Assembly (NCBI GenBank): GCA_030152125.1
Contig: JASLIR010000490.1
Coordinates: forward strand, 1-6,113
Reading direction: 5' to 3'
DNA length: 6,113 nt
Origin: Alkanindiges sp.
Lineage (GTDB): Bacteria; Pseudomonadota; Gammaproteobacteria; Pseudomonadales; Moraxellaceae
This document shows positions 1-6,113 of this stretch, piece after piece (position 1 is the stretch's first letter; each line of letters begins with the position of its first letter). The notes under the pieces were generated by a model, which ran no database searches, was not told the origin of the DNA, and saw only the letters and a list, made by a program, of their open reading frames with translations. A program made the translations under genes and the position numbers.

Positions 1-3000
1 CTGGTTGCGGGCGCCAACTTTAACAGTGCCAATCCAAACCAGCTGGCATCCGGTTCTGCAGAAGCCAGTATTACATTGTCCGGCAGCCAAAGCCTGACAA
101 CCAGCCTGCAAAATAAGGAAGCAACCGTAATAGCTGACCGCACACTGGTTTCACCTACCATGTTGCGTACTGGTGTGGGACGTATTGAGCTGACAGCGAA
201 AACCGACCTTAAGCTGGATGATCCTCAGGCACCTGGTGTTATTTATAGTGCAGGCAAGCCTTCGGATGCAGTTAATCATACCCATCAGATAGATAAAACT
301 TTATTAAGTGATGGTGGCAGTGCGTTTACCGGCATTTTGCTTAATGCACCGGTTAACCCGGAAGCTGCTGGTGATATTAAGATTTATGCAGGCAGGGACA
401 TTGTTTCGTCACAGCAGTCGGTAGATACGGATGGCATGCAAACCGCCAATATGGGTACCAACCTGAGTCAGTACTGGTGGAACTGGATGCAAACCAGTAA
501 CGGTATGGCTGATGATGGACAAGTGGCACGCAGCAGTATCAATTTTGCCAACTTCAAGCAGGGTGTGATGAGTGTTGGTGGACAGGTTGATATTGCAGCT
601 GGTCAGGATATCCGCGAACTCTCCGTATCTTTACCAACCACCTGGTATGTGAATGATAGCGGCAAATACACCACTGTTGGCGGTGGCAACCTGAATGTGC
701 TGGCTGGTCAGGACATTTTGAGTGGCAGCTATTTTGTAAGTAAGGGGGCTGGTAATATTTCTGCCCTGGGCAAAATTGCACCTTCATTTACACTGCTGAA
801 TGAAAGCCGTAGTTATGGCGGCACTACCAGCTACAGCAGCCCACTGGCAACTTTACTGGCTTTACAGGATGCCACACTGAATATTCAGGGTGTGAATGGC
901 GTCAATATCGGTGGTATTTATAACCCGTCGCTGTTTAAATCGGCTGGCCTTTTAAATGTTGTTAGTGCACTGGATGGCCGTCAGTATAGCCAGCAGTCTG
1001 CCGTGAGTATTCACTCTGTAGCACAGGATGTTCAGCTCAATACCTTAAAATCACCGGCAGAAGTGCTGTTTGGCAGCATCCTGCCACCATCAGGCTTTGT
1101 AAATATTGGTGAAGGTAAAGAGATCTGGCTGCCGGCCTCTTTAAACCTCGTTGCTTTAAACGGTGGGGTAAATATTGCTGGTGGAGGGCACATGACAGCC
1201 TCTCCGAACGGTAACCTGAATGTCCTTGCAGACCAGTTTATCAAGCTTAGTAATCCTGGTAACCTGAACAGTGCCTCCTTGCGTATGGGGGATGTATATC
1301 CCGGTGAGTTTGCAAAACAGTCGGATACCAATGCGATTGTAGGTGACAGTAATTTTGACCAGTTCTCAAGCAGCCTGCACAAGGATGACCCTACACCCGT
1401 ACGAATATACAGCCTGCAGGGTAGCATTGAAAACGGGCTTAATTATGCGAATAGCACTTCTCTGGTAAATGGCCTGAATATCACCCTGCCAAAAGTGTCG
1501 CAGATTTATGCGGGTCAGGATATTGTGAATCTGGCCTTTTATGGACAGAACCTGCACAAATCAGACATCACCCGGATTGTAGCGGGCAGGGATATCATTA
1601 ATACCCCCATGGTGCCTGTAGAGCTTACTTATGCCGATCCTGGCTTATATAACAACCCGAGTGTGCTGTCGTTAGCGGGTAGTGGCCATTTCAGTATCCA
1701 GGCTGGACGCAACATTGGACCACTGACAAATGCAAACGATACTTTATTTGGTGTAAGTTCCGGACACGAACAACTACTATTGGGTATCGTCACCGTGGGT
1801 AATCAGTCCGTTGGTGGCTTTAACCCCGCAATTCCGCGTGAAAGTGCCAACATAGACATTCACTTTGGTGTGGCGAATGGCATTGAAACCCAGGCATTTA
1901 TTGACCAGTACATTAATCCTGATAGCCCGGAAATAAAGGGACTGCCAAAATTCAATCAGGAACTTATTGATTTTGTAGTTGATTTTAGGGCTGGTCAGGC
2001 ATTTAACACGGGCTATGCCAAAGACCAGAAATCCGGCAACAAGCTATCAGTTGCCGAAGCATGGAAGCAGTTCCAGACCTTGACAACACCAGCCAAGCAA
2101 TTGCTTGTGGATCAAGTGTTTAACAAAATACTTGCCACTACAGCCGCTGATTATAACAACCCGGATAGCGAGTATTATCAGCAGTACGTGCGCGGATATC
2201 AGGCAATTAATACCCTGTATCCAGCTAAAAAGGGTTATACCCAGAATAATCTGCTGGGTGGTGAGAATGGTGCGGCCAGCTTAAAGGAAACAGGGAATCT
2301 GGATATCCGGGCCACAACGATTCAAACCCAGCAAGGTGGAAACATTAATATTTATGCACCTGGCGGCCAGATTCTGGTGGGTGGTAACAATGCAGCCCCA
2401 ATGATTGTTAATCCTATTTCAGGCACGCTGATAGCTGGTCCGAGCAAGCAAGGTATTCTGGCGCTGGAAAAAGGCAGTATCAATATTTTTGCAGACCAAA
2501 GTGTACTTCTGGCCCAAAGCCGTATTTTCACCCAGCAAGGTGGCAATATGCTGATCTGGAGTTCAAATGGTGACATTAATGCTGGTAAAGGAGCTAAAAC
2601 AACCTCGGAATTACCACCGGTACAATACCTGTGTACTGTTGACATGTATTGCTATGTAGATTCCAAGGCGCAAGTAAGTGGTGCCGGTATTGCAGCGTTA
2701 CAGACGGTTATTGATGGCAAGCCCGGTGATGTTTATCTGGCAGCGCCACGCGGTACAGTGGATGCTGGCGATGCTGGTATTCGTGTAGCAGGTACAATTT
2801 ATGTGGCGGCACAACGTGTGGCCAGCGCAGACAACTTCCAGGTTCAGGGTGATTCTGTAGGTGTGCCAGCCATTGCACAAGTTGACACCAGCGCACTGGG
2901 TGCAGCCAGTTCAGCGGTTGCAGCAGTCGTACAGCAAGCCATGAACATGAACAAGCAACCGATTGCGTCCAAGGCGGATACCATGATTACAGTAGACATT

Positions 3001-3027
3001 ATCAATGTTGACGGTAATGACTATTAA
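1..3027 (+). CDS. Filamentous-haemagglutinin family exoprotein (TpsA type), C-terminal part with DUF3739-like region; 5' end outside window
   Basis: Frame 1 is open from base 1 to TAA at 3025-3027, so about 1008 residues of a larger protein are visible. The TTG at 76 is not a credible start because the same repeat-like sequence runs upstream of it. Residues ~1-630 are Gly/Asn/Ser/Val-rich beta-helix sequence with recurring AG[RQ][DN]I motifs (near residues 130, 200, 235, 504, 528 and 568). Residues ~630-741 are a charged, helical insert ending in RGYQAINTLYP. After it come TQQGGNINIYAPGG, SRIFTQQGG, IWSSNGDINAGKGAK (~852 on), AGDAGIRVAG and QVQGDSVGVPA. This order matches what I know of DUF3739 at the C-terminus of FHA-like proteins. 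Family knowledge: these are exported through a TpsB outer-membrane partner and act as surface adhesins. The TPS signal domain and TpsB are not in the window. C878 and C884 (C-x5-C) are noteworthy. No C-terminal toxin module is seen; the end is Ala/Gln-rich. Confidence 0.9.
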   Translation: MVAGANFNSANPNQLASGSAEASITLSGSQSLTTSLQNKEATVIADRTLVSPTMLRTGVGRIELTAKTDLKLDDPQAPGVIYSAGKPSDAVNHTHQIDKTLLSDGGSAFTGILLNAPVNPEAAGDIKIYAGRDIVSSQQSVDTDGMQTANMGTNLSQYWWNWMQTSNGMADDGQVARSSINFANFKQGVMSVGGQVDIAAGQDIRELSVSLPTTWYVNDSGKYTTVGGGNLNVLAGQDILSGSYFVSKGAGNISALGKIAPSFTLLNESRSYGGTTSYSSPLATLLALQDATLNIQGVNGVNIGGIYNPSLFKSAGLLNVVSALDGRQYSQQSAVSIHSVAQDVQLNTLKSPAEVLFGSILPPSGFVNIGEGKEIWLPASLNLVALNGGVNIAGGGHMTASPNGNLNVLADQFIKLSNPGNLNSASLRMGDVYPGEFAKQSDTNAIVGDSNFDQFSSSLHKDDPTPVRIYSLQGSIENGLNYANSTSLVNGLNITLPKVSQIYAGQDIVNLAFYGQNLHKSDITRIVAGRDIINTPMVPVELTYADPGLYNNPSVLSLAGSGHFSIQAGRNIGPLTNANDTLFGVSSGHEQLLLGIVTVGNQSVGGFNPAIPRESANIDIHFGVANGIETQAFIDQYINPDSPEIKGLPKFNQELIDFVVDFRAGQAFNTGYAKDQKSGNKLSVAEAWKQFQTLTTPAKQLLVDQVFNKILATTAADYNNPDSEYYQQYVRGYQAINTLYPAKKGYTQNNLLGGENGAASLKETGNLDIRATTIQTQQGGNINIYAPGGQILVGGNNAAPMIVNPISGTLIAGPSKQGILALEKGSINIFADQSVLLAQSRIFTQQGGNMLIWSSNGDINAGKGAKTTSELPPVQYLCTVDMYCYVDSKAQVSGAGIAALQTVIDGKPGDVYLAAPRGTVDAGDAGIRVAGTIYVAAQRVASADNFQVQGDSVGVPAIAQVDTSALGAASSAVAAVVQQAMNMNKQPIASKADTMITVDIINVDGNDY

Positions 3028-3048
3028 CAGCTAGAAGCCTGGTACAAC

Positions 3049-3080
3049 TAAGGCGGCCCTAAAAAGCCGCCTTATTTAAT
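3049..3080 (+). terminator. Rho-independent terminator of the FHA-like gene
   Basis: A 9-bp perfect stem (TAAGGCGGC at 3049-3057, GCCGCCTTA at 3066-3074) encloses an 8-nt loop and is followed by TTTAAT. It begins 21 bases after the TAA of the adhesin gene, so that transcript should end here and not run into the next gene. The stem could also act on the minus strand, where the A-rich loop and preceding bases give less of a T run. Confidence 0.85.
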
Positions 3081-3223
3081 GTCGTATAATATATATTATG
3101 TTAAATAAGATATTTCAATAACACTACCCAGCCCAACCTGTGTACTAACATCCTAAGCAATTTGGCTCCAAGCGGCATTAGGCCTTTACCACGACATCCT
3201 CTAGCTGCTGCCAACCTGCCAAT

Positions 3224-3249
3224 TAGAGAGTATGTCTTCTCTATTTTTT
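3224..3249 (+). terminator. Terminator-like hairpin with T run, no obvious gene in front
   Basis: TAGAGA at 3224-3229 pairs with TCTCTA at 3238-3243 (a G-U pair can extend it), with an 8-nt loop, directly followed by six T residues at 3244-3249. The stem is short and AT-rich, so it would be a weak terminator. It lies 175 bases past the adhesin terminator. It could be a back-up terminator or the 3' end of a short RNA, or it could be chance in AT-rich DNA. Confidence 0.35.
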
Positions 3250-3363
3250 ACAAGATAAAATCACTTGAAACACGCGATCAATATTACACCATAAACAAAT
3301 GTAAGATATTAATTTGTAATAATAATTTTTAAAAATAACAATATCTAATTTTTTTAAACTGCA

Positions 3364-3369
3364 TATAAT
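3364..3369 (+). promoter_or_regulatory. Possible -10 element for the TULIP-like gene
   Basis: A perfect TATAAT sits 148 bases upstream of the 3518 start codon, after a long A/T-rich tract that could work as an UP-like element. No good TTGACA match is found 16-18 bases upstream, and there is no TGN extension, so the call rests on the -10 hexamer alone. If real, the mRNA would have a 5' leader of about 140 nt. Another TATAAT at 3085-3090 is equally unsupported. Confidence 0.25.
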
Positions 3370-3501
3370 CAGAACTGCCGTCATCGTGTTTATTTTTTAA
3401 CCGTAAAGACAGTAACGGCATATATAGATTAGATAATTTTTATGCTGAAACGCGTGTTGAAACACAAAGGAATGACACGCTACAGGCATCATTTAACAAA
3501 C

Positions 3502-3508
3502 AAAAGGA
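3502..3508 (+). promoter_or_regulatory. Ribosome binding site for the 3518 gene
   Basis: AAAAGGA lies 9 bases before the ATG at 3518. An in-frame TAA at 3494-3496 rules out any further upstream start, so the ATG at 3518 is well supported. Confidence 0.75.
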
Positions 3509-3517
3509 ATTAAACAC

Positions 3518-4822
3518 ATGCAATACGATATCGCAGCCGGGGTCGACAATCCAACACTCAACATATTGGCCAACCAGTTATATACCACGCTTTACCCCAA
3601 TATTTTCAAGAACACCTTTAATATCGGCTCTGGCGGTCTGGTCAGTGTGGTGATGGATATTAATCAGTCACCTACTATTTATGTGGCCCAGAGTGAACAA
3701 GCGCGCGCGTTTATCACCCGGCATATTGCGCAGGACAATCATCTGACTGCCTTGTCGCAAACGTCACAGCAGGAACTGGTTGATAAATTTACCCAAGGCA
3801 GCTTTGATGTAAAGCTGCCGAGTGTGGCGCTGTCTGTAGTTACACAACAGGAAGGCCAGCCACAGCAAACCACCTTACTGGTAGCCGCAGTTAATGCCAC
3901 TGCATCCATCAGCACACAAGTGGTTGCTGGGGTAAACAGCTTAACCATCACCATCAATACAGCCACACTGGTTGCAGTACCACCTTATGATACCCCGGCC
4001 TATGCAGCCCTGATTGCCTTGCTAAACGTGCTGTTTGTACCGGTACTGGTAGATTATCTCAATAGCAGCCTACTTAAGGATATTGTTATTCCGGCGCTGG
4101 AGTTTGAAAATATTGTGGTGAGTATGCCGGTGCCAGTAGTACAAAGCCCCTTTGTAGTGGCTTATTCCGCACTGGGCACTACACAGCCTGATCCGGGCCC
4201 TGCCGCTGGCTGGCCAACCGGTTGCGGCTTTGCGGGTGTAGATACCAATGTGCTACAGCAGCTGGCCAATATTCCATTTCCGTTAGGGCCGTCTGATGGT
4301 TTTGACTGGGATATTATTAGTGGTCAGGTGCAGGCTCAGGTGTTGGCACCCACCAACATCACCATTAATGCGGATGGCAGTATAACCGCCTCCATTACGG
4401 CAAAAGCCAGTGCCACCCTGACAGTACATACGCCGTGGCCCCTGCCCAACCTGGATATTGGTCCCACCGCCTCCGCCACGGTAACTGCCACATTTACCCC
4501 ATCCGTGCAAAACAAGGACCTTTATATTAAGGCCAACAGCTTGCCGGCCTTTAATTTCGACTTTAACTTTGAGCCTATTCCTGACTGGATTCAGTATATT
4601 CTGGGGCCTTTGCTGGATGGTTTAAATGCCGCGCTAAACGCCGTATTTGGTCCATTGATCTCCAACGTTATTCCACCGATTAAGGTGTATACGCTGCCGG
4701 ATATCAGCTTTAGCATTGAAGGTACTAACGTCAATATTAATATTAATGAAGCGACCACTAGCCGTGGCGGGCCAGACAATAATTTGTTGCTGGTAAGAGC
4801 GAATTTGAGTTTGTCGTCTTAG
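3518..4822 (+). CDS. Probable two-domain TULIP (BPI/P47-like) family protein, 434 aa
   Basis: A complete ORF with a good ribosome binding site and an in-frame stop just upstream. The product has long alternating polar/hydrophobic beta strands and two amphipathic helix regions. It opens with a helix like that starting BPI-type domains (residues ~3-32: AAGVDNPTLNILANQLYTTL). A first beta-rich half (~35-155) leads into a helix at ~160-195 and a Pro-rich linker (~205-245) with the only cysteine, C236. The second half repeats the plan: beta strands ~265-350, helix ~355-385 (ILGPLLDGLNAALNAVFGPL), then IPPIKVYTLPDISFSIEG. This helix followed by 'PPI..Y.LPDISF.I' resembles how each TULIP half closes, and the length is near that of BPI. 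Known members bind lipids or hydrophobic ligands; the P47/OrfX group also lacks signal peptides. No signal peptide, lipobox or catalytic motif is visible, so it may be cytoplasmic or exported by a non-Sec route. The TULIP call is inferred from pattern, not database match; an uncharacterised beta-rich protein is the alternative. It is separated from the adhesin gene by a terminator. Confidence 0.5.
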   Translation: MQYDIAAGVDNPTLNILANQLYTTLYPNIFKNTFNIGSGGLVSVVMDINQSPTIYVAQSEQARAFITRHIAQDNHLTALSQTSQQELVDKFTQGSFDVKLPSVALSVVTQQEGQPQQTTLLVAAVNATASISTQVVAGVNSLTITINTATLVAVPPYDTPAYAALIALLNVLFVPVLVDYLNSSLLKDIVIPALEFENIVVSMPVPVVQSPFVVAYSALGTTQPDPGPAAGWPTGCGFAGVDTNVLQQLANIPFPLGPSDGFDWDIISGQVQAQVLAPTNITINADGSITASITAKASATLTVHTPWPLPNLDIGPTASATVTATFTPSVQNKDLYIKANSLPAFNFDFNFEPIPDWIQYILGPLLDGLNAALNAVFGPLISNVIPPIKVYTLPDISFSIEGTNVNININEATTSRGGPDNNLLLVRANLSLSS

Positions 4823-4833
4823 ATCAGAAGCGA

Positions 4834-4868
4834 TCATCAGGTCATTCATATGACCTGATGGTTGTTGT
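4834..4868 (+). terminator. Hairpin terminator after the TULIP-like gene
   Basis: An 11-bp perfect stem (CATCAGGTCAT at 4835-4845, ATGACCTGATG at 4850-4860) encloses a TCAT loop. It starts 12 bases after the TAG and is followed by the T/G-rich GTTGTTGT. The T tract is imperfect. It also sits beyond the 3' end of the convergent reverse-transcriptase remnant (stop at 4926), so it may serve both directions. Confidence 0.7.
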
Positions 4869-4925
4869 ATACCTAGACTCTGCTGACAGAACCCTACGGC
4901 ATGGCATCAGCCTTATTTTAGGCAA

Positions 4926-5589
4926 TCAGGTTAAACCCAGAAATTTTCGCTGTTCACTTGGTAAAGAGCGTAAGTCTATTTTGAGATCGTCTTGATAAAT
5001 TTTCCGTAATACCTTTTGATGAACATCTTTAAGTTCATTTTCCAGTTCTTTAAAGTTTTTCACACAGTCAGAGTAAGCCGCTTTATAGCCAGAGACACGC
5101 GACTCAATTGCATTCCCTAAGTTTGCTAATTTTATATTGTTATCTAAAAGTTGCTTTATTGACCCTAATTGAAGCAACTCATTTCGAATGGTTTTTAACT
5201 GCTCTGAAGTCAAAATGAGTTCATATCCTGTCCCAACTTTCACTAATCCTAAACCTAAGAACTCAACTATTTCATTTGGTTCGTGAATAAATGTTTTGGA
5301 ATTAGGAGCTCCTATAACCGGAATATCTAACCCAATTTTTTTAAGTGAAACCCTACAAAAATCATCAATATCAATGCTCTGAAAATAGATAGCTTTTGTC
5401 TTTTAATCGTTTTGATATCTTTTTTAAGCGAATTTCGTAATCTAAATTGAAGTCGTAAAGGCTGACATTATCAATCCCTTTTGTATTCTTAGATTGTTTT
5501 TTTGCATTTGACCAAATATGTTTCCATGCCTGTTCCAAATTGGCTAAATCTGCTACCTCATCCAAGCCATTTTTTATTCTTTTTCCCAT
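4926..5589 (-). pseudogene. Reverse transcriptase remnant: N-terminus and C-terminus retained, catalytic core deleted, frame broken
   Basis: Frame A starts at ATG 5589 and runs to TGA at 5371-5373 (72 codons). It carries TKGIDNVSLYDF then LKKISKRLKDKSY, the classical N-terminal block ('GID..s...F...L..L...L...SY') of bacterial RNA-directed DNA polymerases. Frame B is open from 5402 to TGA at 4926-4928. It reads IDIDDFCRVSLKKIGLDIP, then GAPNSKTFIHEP and EIVEFLGLGL, matching the region just after the RT active site (Leu-Gly-Leu, the SKT lysine, the FLG motif). A ~100-residue helical extension follows, ending in SEQRKFLGLT. Between the pieces there should be some 200 or more residues with the YxDD active site; instead the frames overlap within 5371-5402. 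The simplest reading is an out-of-frame internal deletion joined there. The gene is AT-rich (25-43% G+C in sampled lines), unlike the plus-strand genes, which suggests acquisition. The RT class (UG/DRT, group II-like or other) cannot be decided without the core. The GTG at 5243 is not a real start. Confidence 0.8.
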
Positions 5590-5593
5590 GTCG

Positions 5594-5599
5594 CCTCTT
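5594..5599 (-). promoter_or_regulatory. Ribosome binding site for the RT remnant
   Basis: On the minus strand AAGAGG ends 4 bases before the ATG at 5589-5587. It is a reasonable Shine-Dalgarno sequence and supports this ATG as the original start of the reverse transcriptase. Confidence 0.5.
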
Positions 5600-5790
5600 G
5601 CCGCAAACGTCTTAACCCTAGGATTTGCGCTAAAGAAGAGTAATCACCGCCCCCCAGTCCACGTCATGCGCGAATGAATAGGCCAGTGACACGCCTGTGA
5701 CACCAGACCAACTAGTGACCGTGGTATCACGATGCCGCTTGGATACGTGCAGCGCAACTCGCAAAGATGGAAGTTGGAAGCTACGTTTTG
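5600..5790 (-). other. GC-rich patch directly upstream of the RT; possible RT-associated non-coding RNA or relic
   Basis: Sampled lines here have about 57% G+C, against about 25-43% in the RT and the AT-rich DNA beyond 5822. On the minus strand TTGCGCT (5757-5751) is complementary to AGCGCAA (5631-5625). Allowing one mismatch this extends to a 10-nt inverted repeat enclosing about 119 bases. CACGT (5748-5744) can pair with a nested ACGTG. GTGACAC occurs twice on the plus strand (5686-5692 and 5697-5703, 11-base period). CGCAAA/TTTGCG at 5603-5608 and 5624-5629 can form a competing hairpin. A 63-codon minus-strand ORF (5821-5630) crosses the patch, but it matches no family I recognise. Position and structure fit an RNA gene paired with the RT, but this is inference; a fragment of an unrelated gene is equally possible. 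Confidence 0.3.
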
Positions 5791-5821
5791 TAATTGATGG
5801 GGGTATATGATTATTTTTCAA

Positions 5822-5972
5822 ACCAAAAAGATCATTTCATGAACTGAATTTTATAAAAAGGATAAAATTTTTCCATATTATATTGTTTTTTAATCATATT
5901 ATTTTATGAGCTGTATATCTATGGAGAGAGATAAGTTAAATAAAATATCGTAATATTGATGATTAAATTAGC
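5822..5972. other. AT-rich spacer, nothing recognisable
   Basis: This 151-base stretch has no ORF of note on either strand. A minus-strand TATAAT at 5882-5877 could be a -10 for the RT or the GC-rich patch, but no matching -35 element is seen, so no promoter is called. Confidence 0.4.
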
Positions 5973-6001
5973 GAATTACACCAGTTTAACTGATGTAATT
6001 C
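5973..6001 (-). terminator. Stem-loop after the minus-strand gene at the right edge
   Basis: GAATTACACCAGT (5973-5985) and ACTGATGTAATTC (5989-6001) form a 13-bp stem with a TTA loop. On the plus strand there is one C/A mismatch; on the minus strand the same position is a U-G pair, so the stem is unbroken there. It lies 12 bases beyond the TAA of the minus-strand gene at 6014. The T run after it is weak (GCTAATTTAATC), so terminator efficiency or RNA-stabilising use is uncertain. Confidence 0.55.
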
Positions 6002-6013
6002 TTTGTGATAACT

Positions 6014-6113
6014 TTAATTTGTCGCCGTAGCCGCCCTAACCCTAGCCGCATGCAACTTGGTATAGTTATCAACCAAACGCTGGTGCCTGTCCAGCCCTTC
6101 CAGCTTCATGCTG
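6014..6113 (-). CDS. C-terminal end of an unidentified minus-strand gene
   Basis: The minus strand reads 32 codons from 6112 to a TAA at 6016-6014. They begin SMKLEGLDRHQRLVDNY and end RAATATN. The piece is basic and looks helical (KLHAARVRAA). Base composition is clearly less AT-rich than the spacer beside it, and a stem-loop follows the stop, both typical of a real 3' gene end. I do not recognise the family. The ATG at codon 2 would make only a 31-residue protein, so continuation beyond the window is more likely. The gene runs in the same direction as the RT remnant but ends about 425 bases before its start, so they are not obviously one operon. Confidence 0.5.
   Translation of the reverse strand, partial: SMKLEGLDRHQRLVDNYTKLHAARVRAATATN

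Larger units (their letters stand above)
3081..3517. other. 437-base intergenic region without a convincing gene; long AT-rich leader of the downstream gene
   Basis: No ORF here has both a credible start and recognisable content. About 3125-3225 is less AT-rich than its surroundings and is open on the minus strand for about 46 codons, but without a plausible start codon or a family I recognise. About 3250-3445 is very AT-rich, with long A and T runs. TGCCGT at 3376-3381 and ACGGCA at 3415-3420 form a weak inverted repeat. GCGTGT at 3452-3457 and ACACGC at 3475-3480 form another, with a 17-nt loop, about 20 bases before the ribosome binding site. These could fold in the 5' leader of the 3518 gene. 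No riboswitch class is recognised. Confidence 0.5.

Noticed and set aside
554..2896. Several minus-strand ORFs of 60-131 codons inside the adhesin gene.
   Set aside because: They are shadows of the long plus-strand frame. None has a supporting ribosome binding site or recognisable product, and their translations are low in conserved-looking structure.
3101..3253. Minus-strand open stretch of about 46 codons containing LGAKLLRMLVHRLGW in the intergenic region.
   Set aside because: There is no good start codon or ribosome binding site and no family I recognise. It crosses the terminator-like hairpin and is short enough to be open by chance.
3739..4849. Minus-strand ORFs of 62-75 codons inside or overlapping the TULIP-like gene.
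   Set aside because: They are opposite-frame shadows of a gene with its own start, ribosome binding site and terminator.
5600..5790. Retron msr-msd reading of the GC-rich patch, with the inverted repeat as a1/a2.
   Set aside because: Placement and repeat length fit, but the RT N-terminus has the GID-type block seen in non-retron RTs, and no branching-G context or long msd hairpin could be recognised. Kept only as a general ncRNA possibility.
5630..5821. 63-codon minus-strand ORF upstream of the RT, with a stretch reading WSGVTGVSLAYSFAHD that faintly recalls variable-region proteins of diversity-generating retroelements (DUF1566 type).
   Set aside because: The match is only a Trp-Ser-Gly and scattered aromatic residues. 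The frame stops before the expected 'VRxVR' end, and further in-frame stops follow. No adenine-rich template repeat is seen in the window, and the RT N-terminus is not of the usual DGR form.
5612..6050. The 9-mer TAACCCTAG occurs in both the GC-rich patch (near 5612) and the right-edge gene (near 6036).
   Set aside because: The flanks do not match, so a repeat or attachment site is not supported; chance is a sufficient explanation.

Overview
The window looks like a non-housekeeping stretch of a proteobacterial chromosome, probably beta- or gammaproteobacterial. The main evidence is the first gene, which ends in the DUF3739-type C-terminal region of a filamentous-haemagglutinin (two-partner secretion, TpsA) exoprotein. 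Such proteins are found mostly in Beta- and Gammaproteobacteria. The two plus-strand genes have about 45-50% G+C by eye. I cannot name the genus from sequence alone.

Layout: (1) 1-3027 (+) is the last ~1008 codons of a very large secreted beta-helical adhesin, open at the left edge and closed by a strong hairpin terminator. (2) 3028-3517 is a 490-base gap without a convincing gene. It holds that terminator, a second terminator-like hairpin with a T run, and a long AT-rich leader for the next gene. (3) 3518-4822 (+) is a complete 434-codon gene. I read it as a probable two-domain TULIP (BPI/P47-like) lipid-binding-type protein without a signal peptide. It is followed by an 11-bp hairpin. (4) 4926-5589 (-) is a broken reverse transcriptase. 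The N-terminal ~70 codons and the thumb plus C-terminal extension remain, but the catalytic palm is gone and the two pieces are in different frames. (5) About 5600-5790, directly upstream of the reverse transcriptase, is a ~57% G+C island in otherwise 25-40% G+C DNA. It has a 10-nt imperfect inverted repeat and a 7-nt direct repeat, and may be a relic of an RT-associated non-coding RNA. (6) 5822-5972 is AT-rich and empty. (7) 5973-6001 is a hairpin best formed on the minus strand, just beyond the end of a minus-strand gene whose last 32 codons are at 6014-6112.

The genes do not form one operon. The adhesin and the TULIP-like gene share a strand but are separated by a terminator and an independent leader. 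The reverse-transcriptase remnant is convergent to them and differs in base composition, which suggests a separately acquired element now decaying. The most interesting items are the RT relic with its GC-rich upstream patch and the orphan TULIP-like protein. No intact new system is visible in this window.
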